A stretch of 64,000 nt of DNA, taken from Sneathiella sp036844445 (GTDB lineage Bacteria > Pseudomonadota > Alphaproteobacteria > Sneathiellales > Sneathiellaceae). The first letter of the stretch is position 1, and the number at the start of each line of letters is the position of its first letter. A program made the position numbers and the translations under genes. The notes under the pieces are model-generated. The model saw only the letters and a list, made by a program, of their open reading frames with translations. It was not told the DNA's origin and did not search any database. Of this stretch, positions 35,596-44,438 are shown one piece after another. Location: the NCBI RefSeq assembly GCF_036844445.1, contig NZ_DAIUFV010000002.1, positions 558,001 through 622,000 of the forward strand, given 5' to 3'.

Positions 35596-36228
35596 ATGTT
35601 TACGGATTATGTCATCTTCCTCGATCTGATCGGCGTTGCCGTCTTTGCGGCGACCGGCGGTCTTGTCGCGAGCCGCCGGGAAATGGATATCATCGGCTTT
35701 GGCATGATGGCGACCTTTACCGGCATCGGCGGCGGGACGCTCCGCGATGTCGTGCTCGATCGCCCGGTCTTCTGGGTCTCGGACGCGCGCTATCTCATCG
35801 TCTGCCTTGGCATTGCGCTGTTCTTTTACTTTTTCGCCTGCCGCGTCCAGCGCCGCTACGCGCTGCTGCTCTGGGCGGATGCACTGGGTCTCGCCGCCTT
35901 CGCGGTGATGGGAACGGATATTGCCCGCGGCACCGGTGCGGGCCCACTCGTCGCCATCGTGCTCGGCCTGATGACGGCGACCTTCGGCGGCCTTGCGCGC
36001 GATCTCGTCGCCGGGGAAACGCCCCTGCTGCTGAAGCAGGAAGTCTATGCGACAGCGGCGCTGTTGAGCGCAGCGGTCTATATCCTCGCGCTCGATGTCG
36101 CCGCCCTCTCCCGCCCCATTGCAGTCTCGGTTGCCATCCTTGCCGGCTTCGCCCTTCGCGCCGGGGCTATTCGCTTTGGCTGGTCCCTGCCCCGCTATCG
36201 GCCGCGGCCGGGTCGTCTTTATAAATGA
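35596..36228 (+). CDS. YicG/TRIC-type membrane protein (UPF0126)
   Basis: A 210-residue inner-membrane protein with about seven hydrophobic segments and an internal duplication of the UPF0126 domain. The glycine motifs ATGGLVASRREMDIIGFGMMATFTGIGGGTLRDVVLDRP and the second copy (LGLMTATFGGLARDLVAGETPLL) are typical. Prokaryotic TRIC homologues form cation channels; some relatives import glycine. The substrate is not known here. A strong terminator follows. Confidence 0.88.
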   Translation: MFTDYVIFLDLIGVAVFAATGGLVASRREMDIIGFGMMATFTGIGGGTLRDVVLDRPVFWVSDARYLIVCLGIALFFYFFACRVQRRYALLLWADALGLAAFAVMGTDIARGTGAGPLVAIVLGLMTATFGGLARDLVAGETPLLLKQEVYATAALLSAAVYILALDVAALSRPIAVSVAILAGFALRAGAIRFGWSLPRYRPRPGRLYK

Positions 36229-36234
36229 AAAAGA

Positions 36235-36262
36235 AACGGCGGCTGAAAAGCCGCCGTTTTTT
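36235..36262. terminator. Bidirectional intrinsic terminator
   Basis: AACGGCGGCT (36235-36244) pairs perfectly with AGCCGCCGTT (36249-36258) around a GAAA loop. It is flanked by A residues on the left and T residues on the right, so it can end both the YicG-type gene (+) and the convergent CTERM gene (-). Confidence 0.9.
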
Positions 36263-36286
36263 AGGAGTTGCGTGTCAGACCCGAGG

Positions 36287-36889
36287 TCAGGCGACGGCCT
36301 TGCGCCGCTTGCGCCAGCCAAGGAAGCCAAGAACCGCCAGGCCTGCGCCGTAAAGCGGCAGAGCGGCTGGAAGCGGCACGGCGGAAACCGTCATGTTGGC
36401 ATATTCAAACGCGTTGGTTCCGGAGGTAAAGCGGATTTCATCGAAAAGACCCGAGGACATGACAGAAGCGACGATGAAGCCGATCCCCTTGCTGACGCTG
36501 TCGAGCTGCGCATCGTCCCCGTAAAGGGCGTCTACCCAGTTGCCCTGATAATAGAACTCAAGGCCGTTATATTCATCAACGGACCCCCAGATGAAATCAA
36601 CCGAGGTGTAGGTCTGGTCGAAAACATAAGAGGCGTAGCTGTCTTCCTGAACGGCGGTATAGGTTCCGATCCCGTCGAGAGCCGTCCCCGGCCACGGCGA
36701 GCGATACTCGTCAACCGCGGAGCCGGTCTGGTTTTCAAGGACGGAGCCGATCTTCGTTGTCGCCGCGATCACGCCGCGATCTTCGGTCGGGGTATCTGTC
36801 GTCCAGGTGATTGTCGCTGCGCTGGCCGGAAGGGCGAACGCCAGTCCGAGACTGGCAACAGCGATAAAGGTCTTAAAGAGTCTGATCAT
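36287..36889 (-). CDS. Exported protein with VPLPA-CTERM sorting signal
   Basis: A 200-residue secreted protein. The N-terminal signal peptide is MIRLFKTFIAVASLGLAFALPASA. The C-terminus is a complete PEP-CTERM-like tripartite signal: VPLPAALPLYGAGLAVLGFLGW, a hydrophobic helix, then RKRRK. The mature part is acidic, aromatic-rich and without Cys, as for secreted adhesin or matrix proteins. It would be processed by an exosortase, which is not in this window. The ATG at 36889 has AGGAG; longer in-frame readings upstream are unlikely. Confidence 0.88.
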   Translation of the reverse strand: MIRLFKTFIAVASLGLAFALPASAATITWTTDTPTEDRGVIAATTKIGSVLENQTGSAVDEYRSPWPGTALDGIGTYTAVQEDSYASYVFDQTYTSVDFIWGSVDEYNGLEFYYQGNWVDALYGDDAQLDSVSKGIGFIVASVMSSGLFDEIRFTSGTNAFEYANMTVSAVPLPAALPLYGAGLAVLGFLGWRKRRKAVA

Positions 36890-37271
36890 AAAATGCACTC
36901 CTGTTACTGACTTCTGCATCGCCCGGAGGCCAACGCCTGATAATTTCTGGTCGCCTGACGGCAAAAAAGCATCTGTATTTTATTAACTTCCCCGCCACAC
37001 TTCAAATAATGCGGGAAGGAAACATTCGACTAATGTCATAGAAGTGACAATTTGCTGCCCGATTGTCAACACAATTTACGGGGCATTTACATAAAACTTT
37101 AGCTATTTTTTAAAGATTCAGGGAAGCTGTGGAGATTTCGAGGGCGCAGATTTGCGGGCGCATCCTGTTGAAATGGTTAATTTTTCCCATGTTATGGTTA
37201 ATTCTGGCAGTGATTCGCTCGATCAGGCAGTGCCCTGCGGCGCGCCGGGTGTCCTGATCGGCAGGATGCCA
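36890..37271. other. Intergenic region between polA end and the CTERM gene
   Basis: 382 bp. About 36960-37130 is markedly AT-rich and should hold the CTERM gene promoter. No coding stretch, tRNA or strong terminator is visible. Nothing specific was recognised near the 3' end of polA. Confidence 0.6.
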
Positions 37272-40139
37272 TCAGTGGGCCTCGTTCCAGTTGTCGCCAA
37301 CGCCCGCTTCAACGGTCAGCGGCACGGAAAGCGAGAGCCTTGGCAGGGCTGCTTTCTCCATCACGGCACGCACTGCGCGCGCGGTTTGCTCAACCTCCGT
37401 TTCCGGCGCCTCGAAGATCAGTTCGTCATGCACCTGCAGGAGCATCCGCGCGTCTAACCCGGCATCCGCCAACACGCCCGGAATGCGGATCATTGCCCGC
37501 TTGATGATATCGGCGGCCGAGCCCTGAATGGGCGCGTTGATGGCGGCCCGCTCGGAGAAGCTGCGGCGCGCGCCGTTCTTGTCGTTGATGCCGGGCAGAT
37601 GCACCCGCCGCCCGAACAGCGTCTCGACATAGCCATGCTCGTGACAGAATTTCTTGGTCCGCTCCATATAATCGCGGATGCCGGGATACTGCACGAAGTA
37701 GCGGTCGATATAGTCCTGCGCCTCGGTCCGCGAAATGCCGAGCTGGCGGGCAAGGCCGAAGGCGCTGATGCCGTAGATGATACCGAAATTGATGGCCTTC
37801 GCACGCCGGCGCATCATCGGGTCCATCCCCTCGATCGGAATGCCGAACACCTGCGAGGCGGTTTTCGCGTGAATATCAAGCCCCTCGGCGAAGGCCTCCT
37901 TCAGCGAAGCGATATCGGCGATATGGGCGAGGATGCGCAGCTCGATCTGCGAATAGTCGGCGCTGATCAGCTTGTGGCCAGGCTCGGCGATGAAGGCTTC
38001 GCGGAGCTTGCGCCCCTCCTCCGTGCGAATGGGGATGTTCTGCACATTCGGCTCGGTTGAGGCAAGGCGCCCGGTCGAGGCGGCGGCAAGCGAGAAGGAG
38101 GTGTGAATGCGCCCCGTCTCGGGGTTGATCTGGCTTTGCAGCGCGTCCGTATAGGTGCTTTTCAGCTTGGCAAGCTGGCGCCAGTCGAGAATTCTCTCGG
38201 CCAGCTCCACCCCGTCCGCGGCCAGCCCCTCCAGCACGCCGACATCGGTGGTATAGGCGCCGGTCTTGCCCTTCTTGCCGCCCGGCAGCTTCATCTTGTC
38301 GAACAGGATCTCGCCAAGCTGCTTGGGCGATCCGACATTGAACTCCTCGCCGGCGAGCGCGTGAATTTCCTTGACCAGTGCCTCCATTCGAAGCCCGAAA
38401 TCGAGCGACAACGCGCTGAGCAGTTTCGCATCCACCTTGATCCCGGCGCGCTCCATATCGGCAATCACCGGGATGAGCGGCCGCTCGATGGTCTCATAGA
38501 GCGTGACAGCTTTTTTGGCGACAAGCTGGCGTTTCAGGATCTGGTGAAGTCGGAGCGTGATATCGGCGTCCTCGGCGGCATAATGCGTCGCTTTATCGAT
38601 TGGAACCTCATCGAAGGTCACTTGCGCCTTGCCGGTGCCGGCAACCTCCTTGAAGGGCACCGGCGTGATGCCGAGGTGAAGCACCGAAAGCTCGTCCATG
38701 CCATGCCCGTTTAGCCCCGCCGCCTGGCAGTAGGAGAGCTGCATCGTGTCATCGACGGGCCCCAGATTGATGCCTTCCTTGCCGAGGATAAGCTGGTCAT
38801 ATTTGATATTCTGCCCGATCTTGAGAACGCCGGGATCCTCAAGCAGCGGCTTCAGCGCCGCAATCACTGCGGCTTTGGGAAGCTGCGGCAGGGATGCGTC
38901 GGCGGACTGGGGATCATTTGCGCCGTCGAAATCAAACCCGCCTTGCGCTTTCGCGCTCACATGACCGACGGGGATATAGCAGGCGTTGCCGGGATAAATG
39001 GCGAGCGAGATCCCGACAAGCGAGGCCTGCATGGCGTTGAGGCTGGTCGTTTCGGTATCAATCGCCACATGGCCGACGCGTTCAGCCTCCGCGATCCAGG
39101 CGTTGAGGGCATCGAGATCGAAAATGGTTGAGTAATTGACTGACGTGACTTCCGGGACCGAGGCCGCCTCCGCCGTCTCGTCGAGTGCTGCCACGTCAGC
39201 GCGAAACCCGCCGCCGTAAAACTCCATCACGCGGCCGGTCAGCTGCTTGAACTCGTTCTCCTGAAGGAAAGCCATCAAATCCGCCGCATCCGGCATGCGC
39301 ACATTCAGATCGAGAATGTCGATGTCGAGCTCGATATCATCTTTCAGCGTGACGAGCTGGCGGCTGATAAGGGCCTTGTCGGCATGTTCGAGCAGCTTCT
39401 CGCGCCGCCCTTTCTGCGGGATCTCCGCCGCCCGGGCGAGCAGGGTGTCGAGATCACCATATTCATTGATAAGCTGCGCGGCGGTCTTGATGCCAATGCC
39501 TGGAACGCCCGGCACATTGTCGATGCTGTCGCCGGCGAGCGCCTGCACATCGATGACCTTTTCGGGCGGCACGCCGAATTTCTCAATCACTTCCGCTTCG
39601 CCGATCATCTGGTTGCGCATCGGATCGAGCATCATCACATCGCCGCCGACGAGCTGCATCAGATCCTTGTCGGAGGAGACGATCACGCACTCCATCCCTC
39701 GGGCGCGGGCCTGCGCGGCGTAGGTCGCGATGATATCGTCGGCTTCATAACCGTTCTTCTCAATTGCCGGGATATTGAAGGCGCGGGTTGCCTCGCGGAC
39801 CAGCGGAAACTGCGGCACGAGGTCTTCCGGCGGCGCCTGCCGGTTGATCTTGTAGTCGGGATAGATGTCGGAGCGGAACGTCTTGCGGCTGGTATCGAAA
39901 ATGACGGCAAGGTGGCTGACGCGCCCGTCATGATGCGTATCCTGGATCAGCTTGAACAGCATGTTCGAGAAGCCGAGAACCGCGCCGGTCGGCGTTCCAT
40001 CCGAGCGGGAGATCGGACGCCCCCCGCGAATCATCGCAAAATAGGCGCGGAAGATATATCCCGATCCGTCGACGAGGTAGATTCTGTGTTTCTGGTTCGG
40101 ATCGCCCGTGACATCCGGTTCGATCATACCGTCCTGCAT
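37272..40139 (-). CDS. polA: DNA polymerase I
   Basis: A 955-residue Pol I with all three domains. The 5' nuclease is at the N-terminus (IYLVDGSGYIFRAYFA). The proofreading 3'-5' exonuclease has its metal ligands intact (AIDTETTS; GQNIKYDQLI; YAAEDADITLRL). The polymerase has motif A ISADYSQIELRILAH, motif B RRRAKAINFGIIYG and motif C QVHDELIFE. The ATG at 40139 follows ACGGAAG. A TTG at 40166 is possible but touches the stop of the upstream zf-CHCC gene. The two genes are probably cotranscribed. Confidence 0.97.
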   Translation of the reverse strand: MQDGMIEPDVTGDPNQKHRIYLVDGSGYIFRAYFAMIRGGRPISRSDGTPTGAVLGFSNMLFKLIQDTHHDGRVSHLAVIFDTSRKTFRSDIYPDYKINRQAPPEDLVPQFPLVREATRAFNIPAIEKNGYEADDIIATYAAQARARGMECVIVSSDKDLMQLVGGDVMMLDPMRNQMIGEAEVIEKFGVPPEKVIDVQALAGDSIDNVPGVPGIGIKTAAQLINEYGDLDTLLARAAEIPQKGRREKLLEHADKALISRQLVTLKDDIELDIDILDLNVRMPDAADLMAFLQENEFKQLTGRVMEFYGGGFRADVAALDETAEAASVPEVTSVNYSTIFDLDALNAWIAEAERVGHVAIDTETTSLNAMQASLVGISLAIYPGNACYIPVGHVSAKAQGGFDFDGANDPQSADASLPQLPKAAVIAALKPLLEDPGVLKIGQNIKYDQLILGKEGINLGPVDDTMQLSYCQAAGLNGHGMDELSVLHLGITPVPFKEVAGTGKAQVTFDEVPIDKATHYAAEDADITLRLHQILKRQLVAKKAVTLYETIERPLIPVIADMERAGIKVDAKLLSALSLDFGLRMEALVKEIHALAGEEFNVGSPKQLGEILFDKMKLPGGKKGKTGAYTTDVGVLEGLAADGVELAERILDWRQLAKLKSTYTDALQSQINPETGRIHTSFSLAAASTGRLASTEPNVQNIPIRTEEGRKLREAFIAEPGHKLISADYSQIELRILAHIADIASLKEAFAEGLDIHAKTASQVFGIPIEGMDPMMRRRAKAINFGIIYGISAFGLARQLGISRTEAQDYIDRYFVQYPGIRDYMERTKKFCHEHGYVETLFGRRVHLPGINDKNGARRSFSERAAINAPIQGSAADIIKRAMIRIPGVLADAGLDARMLLQVHDELIFEAPETEVEQTARAVRAVMEKAALPRLSLSVPLTVEAGVGDNWNEAH

Positions 40140-40162
40140 AATTTTTCTTCCGTCCGGCCCAC

Positions 40163-40342
40163 TCAATGGCCGTCAGTCTCTTTTGCGCCGGGCTTCAGGA
40201 CATAAAATCGGCTGCAGTAGGGGCATTCGATCTGACCCTTGTCCCCCATATTGAGATAGACACGCGGATGACCGAGCGGACCCTTGCCGCCGTCACAGGC
40301 AACTTTCACGCTGCCGACTTCAATTGTCTCAAACGCTTGCAT
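40163..40342 (-). CDS. Zinc-finger zf-CHCC protein (NDUFS6-like)
   Basis: A 59-residue protein with the C-H-C-C zinc signature: VACDGGKGPLGHPRVYLNM followed by IECPYCSRFYVL, with ligands C16, H25, C40 and C43. This is the family of the mitochondrial complex I accessory subunit NDUFS6 and its alphaproteobacterial homologues. The ATG has AAGGAGAG nine bases upstream. It sits immediately before polA on the same strand. It is small enough to be missed by length-based gene calling. Confidence 0.9.
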   Translation of the reverse strand: MQAFETIEVGSVKVACDGGKGPLGHPRVYLNMGDKGQIECPYCSRFYVLKPGAKETDGH

Positions 40343-40703
40343 AAAGTCGTTTCTCTCCTTGGATGGCCGTCCGGCATTGCCTCAAGCGAGCCCCTCATGG
40401 GCCCCCGGCAACGCATGGATGATATCCATTGCGGCCCGAGACGCAACCGATTAATGGCTTTTCGGGCAGTGAAAATGCGGCCCCTTGCGCTTGCCAAGCG
40501 CTAGCGCCATGTCTATATGATCAGAGACTTAAATCCGGTACCCCGCCCGATGACGCCGGCGAATTCCCGCTCAGGCTTTTCAAGGACCGCCGCCAAAAGT
40601 CGCATCCGGAAAGCGCGATGCGATTTGCCCATCGTCGGACGCCGCGCGGCCGGAGGCAGCCGTCAAGGTCGGCCTGTCGTTAATAGATGATCGAGTAGCA
40701 GCC
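40343..40703. other. Intergenic region between divergent zf-CHCC and ABC genes
   Basis: 361 bp. It should hold the promoters for zf-CHCC/polA (leftwards) and the ABC ATPase (rightwards). Short open frames on both strands have no recognisable protein features or ribosome-binding sites. No RNA structure was recognised. Confidence 0.55.
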
Positions 40704-41654
40704 ATGAGTGATCCCATTACTGATTTTCCCGCCCTGCAGGTGCGCAACCTGACCAAGGTCTATCGCGGCCGCGGCGGGGCGCCTGACAAAACGGCGCTGA
40801 AAGGCATCAACCTTGAAGTGAAGCAGGGCTCGTTCTTCGGCCTTCTCGGGCCGAACGGGGCTGGCAAATCGACACTTATCAACATCATCGCCGGCCTTGT
40901 CAACAAGACGAGCGGCGAGGTCGCCGTGTGCGGCTATGATCTCGAGCGGGATATGCGTCACGCCCGTTCATCGGTCGGCGTCGTGCCACAGGAACTCAAC
41001 CTCGATGCCTTCTTCACCCCGCGCGAGGTGATGGAGTTTCAGGCGGGGCTTTACGGCGTTCCGCGCTCAAAGCGGCGGACCGATGAAATTCTCAAAGCCA
41101 TGGGTCTCAGCGACAAGGCGGACGGCTACGCCCGGACGCTTTCGGGCGGCATGCGGCGGCGGCTTCTGGTCGCCAAAGCCATGGTCCATAACCCGAGCGT
41201 CCTGATCCTCGACGAGCCAACGGCAGGCGTCGATATCGAGCTTCGCCAGCAGCTCTGGTCCTATGTCCGCAAGCTCAATGAGAACGGCACCACCATCATT
41301 CTCACCACGCACTATCTCGAAGAGGCGGAAGAGCTTTGCGATACCATCGCCATCATCAATCACGGCGAAGTGGTCGCGTGTGAAGCGACGGAGAAGCTGC
41401 TCGGCCGGCTCGATATGAAGAATGTGAGCCTGCAGCTCGCGAGCGATATCGATGCGGTGCCCGCGCATCTGACACGCTTCAACACCACACTCTCGCACGG
41501 CCGCCAGCTCGACATTTCCTATCGGCCGAGCGAGACGGCCATGGCGGAGATCCTCAAGGCGGCGGCCGATGACGGGCTCGATATCGTCGATCTCACCACG
41601 CAGGAGCCCGACCTTGAAGATGCCTTCCTGCAAATGACCGCAAGGCGAGAATAA
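40704..41654 (+). CDS. ABC transporter ATP-binding protein
   Basis: A 316-residue ATPase with Walker A GPNGAGKS, Q-loop VVPQELNLD, signature LSGGM, Walker B LILDEPTAGVD and the H-loop TTHYLEEAEEL. The DrrA/NodI-type extended C-terminus points to an exporter of the ABC-2 class. No permease gene follows, so its membrane partner must be encoded elsewhere. It is divergent from the zf-CHCC gene. Confidence 0.92.
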   Translation: MSDPITDFPALQVRNLTKVYRGRGGAPDKTALKGINLEVKQGSFFGLLGPNGAGKSTLINIIAGLVNKTSGEVAVCGYDLERDMRHARSSVGVVPQELNLDAFFTPREVMEFQAGLYGVPRSKRRTDEILKAMGLSDKADGYARTLSGGMRRRLLVAKAMVHNPSVLILDEPTAGVDIELRQQLWSYVRKLNENGTTIILTTHYLEEAEELCDTIAIINHGEVVACEATEKLLGRLDMKNVSLQLASDIDAVPAHLTRFNTTLSHGRQLDISYRPSETAMAEILKAAADDGLDIVDLTTQEPDLEDAFLQMTARRE

Positions 41655-41695
41655 ATTCTCGATCTGCACCCTGAATTGCGGTATCGTTCTCCTAA

Positions 41696-41708
41696 TGGTT
41701 TGAAACCA
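41696..41708. promoter_or_regulatory. 13-bp palindrome TGGTTTGAAACCA before the amidohydrolase
   Basis: A perfect dyad around a central base, 26 bp before the amidohydrolase ATG. It has operator-like symmetry; the regulator is unknown. Confidence 0.35.
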
Positions 41709-41733
41709 AACAATAACAGGGAGGACAAGCGGG

Positions 41734-42921
41734 ATGACAACTCTTTACAGCGGCGGTCATGTCTTTGATGGCGTGAGCGCGCTTCTTGAAAACCACGCCG
41801 TTCTGGTCGAGGGCGACAGTATCGTCGATGTCGCGCCGGCCGAAAAATATGCCGGCTATCAGGGCGATCGCGTCGATACCAGCGGCGGCACCGTCATGCC
41901 CGGCATGGCCGACTGTCACGTCCATCTCGTCTATAAGGGCGAGGCCGATCCGCGCGGCAGCATCGAAAACGTCAATCCCGGCGAAATTGTCCTCCGCGTT
42001 CTGGAGAATGCGCAGATTTCGCTCAAAGCCGGCATCACAGCGGTGCGCGACTGCGGCGGGCGGGACTATCTCGAATTTCCGGTTCGCGATGCCTGCAACC
42101 GCGGACGCTTTCTTGGGCCCAACATCATGGCGTCCGGCAAGATGATCTGCATGACCGGCGGGCATGGCAACAGGAACGGGCGCGTCGCCGATGGCTGCGA
42201 TGAGGTGGTAAAGGCGGTGCGCGAGCAGATCCACGCGGGCAGCGATCTCATCAAGATCATGGCGACCGGCGGCGTCATGACGCCCGGCGTCAACCCGGAG
42301 GATGCGCATTATTCCGCCGATGAGATGCGTGTTGGCGTTGCCGAGGCGCGCCGCTTTCACAAGACATCGGCGAGCCATGCGCAGGGAGCGGAGGGCATCA
42401 TGAACGCCGTCCTCGCCGGAATCACCTCGATCGAGCACGGCATTTTCATGGATCAGGAATGCCTCGATGCCATGCTGGAGCGCGGCACCTACCTTGTCCC
42501 GACCCTTTCGGCCGTGCAGAACATCATCAACAACGCCGATCGCGGTATTGCCGACTATGTCGTCGACAAGGCCCACCGCGTGTTCGAGCGGCATAAGGAA
42601 AGCTTTACCATGTTCTATCGCGCCGGCGGACGTATCGCTATGGGCACCGACGCCGGCACGCCCTTCAACCTGCATGGCGAGAATGCGATGGAGCTTGCCT
42701 ATATGGTAGAATGCGGCATGACGGCGCTGGACGCGCTTGCAAGCGCCACGTCGGTCGCGCACAGCCTGATGCAACTGACCGACCGCGGCCGGATCGATAC
42801 CGGCTTCAAGGCCGATATGATCATCGTGAACGGCAACCCTGCCGCCGACATCATGATGGCCGCGAAGGGCGAAAACCACCGCATGGTCATCAAAAACGGC
42901 CGCCGGGTCGATCTCCCTTGA
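41734..42921 (+). CDS. Metal-dependent amidohydrolase, Xaa-Pro dipeptidase/imidazolonepropionase-like
   Basis: A 395-residue amidohydrolase superfamily enzyme. It has H-x-H in DCHVHLVYKGE (H62, H64), the bridging Lys in DLIKIMATGG, His ligands in SHAQGAEGI and SIEHGIF, and the catalytic Asp in MGTDAGTPF. The N- and C-terminal beta-sandwich strands typical of the fold are present. Related enzymes hydrolyse N-acyl or dipeptide prolines and cyclic amides. The substrate is not known. No signal peptide. The ribosome-binding site is GGGAGGAC. Confidence 0.87.
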   Translation: MTTLYSGGHVFDGVSALLENHAVLVEGDSIVDVAPAEKYAGYQGDRVDTSGGTVMPGMADCHVHLVYKGEADPRGSIENVNPGEIVLRVLENAQISLKAGITAVRDCGGRDYLEFPVRDACNRGRFLGPNIMASGKMICMTGGHGNRNGRVADGCDEVVKAVREQIHAGSDLIKIMATGGVMTPGVNPEDAHYSADEMRVGVAEARRFHKTSASHAQGAEGIMNAVLAGITSIEHGIFMDQECLDAMLERGTYLVPTLSAVQNIINNADRGIADYVVDKAHRVFERHKESFTMFYRAGGRIAMGTDAGTPFNLHGENAMELAYMVECGMTALDALASATSVAHSLMQLTDRGRIDTGFKADMIIVNGNPAADIMMAAKGENHRMVIKNGRRVDLP

Positions 42922-43024
42922 GGCGAAGGCGGAGCGCACGATGGAAATGTGATTGGTAATCGGCGGGAAAATCCTTACCTTATATATATGGATGTTTCGA
43001 TATTCCTGAGAAAGGAGGATTTTC

Positions 43025-43216
43025 ATGTCCTTACGATCTGATTTCGCCCGTTTCCAAAAACAGAATCTGCGCCGCCGCCATCGCATCGCGGGGGAGATGA
43101 ACCTTCGCAAAGGCGCCGCCGCGTCGCACGATGATGATCTGGCGCTGAGCGTCATGAACAATCGCGCCCGCGCCATCCAGCGCGAAAAGATCGATCGCCT
43201 CCGCCGCCATCGCTAA
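43025..43216 (+). CDS. Small basic hypothetical protein
   Basis: A 63-residue, highly charged protein (14 Arg, 5 His, 4 Lys) with no hydrophobic segment and a probable all-helical, RNA- or DNA-binding character. I do not recognise a family. It is supported by a very strong ribosome-binding site (AAAGGAGGATTTTCATG) and by a compact inverted repeat at its 3' end. It stands alone between the amidohydrolase and tRNA-Arg. Confidence 0.65.
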   Translation: MSLRSDFARFQKQNLRRRHRIAGEMNLRKGAAASHDDDLALSVMNNRARAIQREKIDRLRRHR

Positions 43217-43225
43217 ACGGCGGCG
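43202..43225 (+). terminator. Possible terminator overlapping the small gene's stop
   Basis: CGCCGCC (43202-43208) pairs with GGCGGCG (43219-43225) around a 10-base loop holding the stop codon. Only a short T stretch follows, so termination would be weak. Confidence 0.4.
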
Positions 43226-43252
43226 GATTTCACCGGTAGCACTCTAAATTTA

Positions 43253-43281
43253 TTGCAACGCTCCAGCGCATGAGCTATAGC
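43253..43281 (+). promoter_or_regulatory. Sigma-70 promoter of tRNA-Arg
   Basis: TTGCAA (43253-43258), 17-bp spacer, TATAGC (43276-43281), 15 bp before the tRNA 5' end. Confidence 0.7.
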
Positions 43282-43296
43282 AGAGACCTCTTCTTG

Positions 43297-43373
<77 letters not shown>

Positions 43374-43759
43374 GTTTTTTCTGCGGATTATTGTGACTTT
43401 CGGAATTTCGCTTGCCGTCAAATGAGGGATCGAGCGATCTACCACTTCTTTATATGCCTTAACTTACTCGCTTCCGCTTCTTCTTGAAATTTTTACGCGT
43501 CGCAACGCTAATATCGGCGACGGCCTTTTATATTCGGATTGCCTAATTAAAAGAAATATGCCATCTTGCCAAAATACAGCCACATGACGAATTCACTCTA
43601 AATCATTGTCTTTGAATTATGCAAATGCTCCCATATGGGGTAGAGGGAATTCAAAACGGAAAAGCCCGTCTGTATAACTTTGGCGCAATAGAACCTGTAT
43701 TCCAATAACCTCTTCAGCGCGCGCGGTAATCGGTCTTAAACCTTGCAACGGAGGACACG
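43374..43759. other. AT-rich intergenic region after tRNA-Arg
   Basis: 386 bp of clearly lower GC than its surroundings, starting with a T-run (GTTTTTTCTGC) that could end the tRNA transcript. I see no coding region, and no repeated copy of the tRNA 3' end that would mark an integrated element. A promoter for the next membrane protein is likely near its right end. Confidence 0.6.
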
Positions 43760-44179
43760 ATGATGGCTCACGATAATCGACTTCTCTCCGCCGCCCTCAT
43801 CGTGTTCGGGGTTACTTTCTGCCTGATCTATCCGCTCGCATTGCTTTGGCCGTCCGGGTGGGCGTGGCACGCAGGTTCGCCAGCCTCCAGCGACTATTTT
43901 ATGATGATCGTCGGCGTATATGCGACCCTCGGTATATTCCTGATCCGCGCTGCAATGAGCCCTTCTGATCATCGGTCTCTCATCTGGTTCACGGTCTGGT
44001 CGAGTGTCGTCCATGCCGTTGTGATGGCAGTGCAGTCGCTGAGTAACGATATGCACCTCGGGCATCTTGCTGGTGACGTTCCGGCGCTGCTGCTCGTTGC
44101 GATTGTGCTTGCCTTCCTGATGAAACGTTCGGACCACAATCGCGGGAAAGGGGTATCAGGCCGAGCAGAGACCGCCTGA
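43760..44179 (+). CDS. Four-helix membrane protein, DUF6632-like
   Basis: A 139-residue inner-membrane protein with four hydrophobic segments (about 8-30, 45-62, 75-95 and 105-122). The SDYFMMIVGVYATLGIFLIRAA and RSLIWFTVWSSVVHAVVMAVQSL stretches match what I recall of the DUF6632 family, whose function is unknown. It has a GGAGGACACG ribosome-binding site. It stands alone between tRNA-Arg and dps. Confidence 0.75.
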   Translation: MMAHDNRLLSAALIVFGVTFCLIYPLALLWPSGWAWHAGSPASSDYFMMIVGVYATLGIFLIRAAMSPSDHRSLIWFTVWSSVVHAVVMAVQSLSNDMHLGHLAGDVPALLLVAIVLAFLMKRSDHNRGKGVSGRAETA

Positions 44180-44438
44180 CAAGCTTCCAGCATCAGCGGC
44201 GTGGCCGTGGCGAAATTCTTCAAATTTATTGCGACAACAAGCGCTGATTGAGACTGACGGCAGACCCGACCCGTCGAAACGTACCGCCATCACGCACATC
44301 CAGAAGATGATCGCTGCCGAACTATAAATGGGAGGCTTCTGCGCGCACCCGCCCCCGCCAATTCCGCGGGTGGACCCGGGCGGGGGAGCATGGTAGAAAT
44401 AAAGCCAATCCTTATTTCGAGCCAATGCGGAGACTGCC

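Noticed and set aside
36890..37271. Small coding gene between polA and the CTERM gene
   Set aside because: The plus-strand frame from 37152 runs into the antisense of polA and has no ribosome-binding site or family features.
40166..40504. Plus-strand open frame of 112 codons over the zf-CHCC gene
   Set aside because: It is the opposite strand of the zf-CHCC gene and the intergenic region, with no ribosome-binding site and no family resemblance.
44330..44395. GC-rich inverted repeat before dps as a terminator
   Set aside because: CCCGCCC/GGGCGGG pairing is possible but several registers compete and there is no T-run, so no firm call was made.
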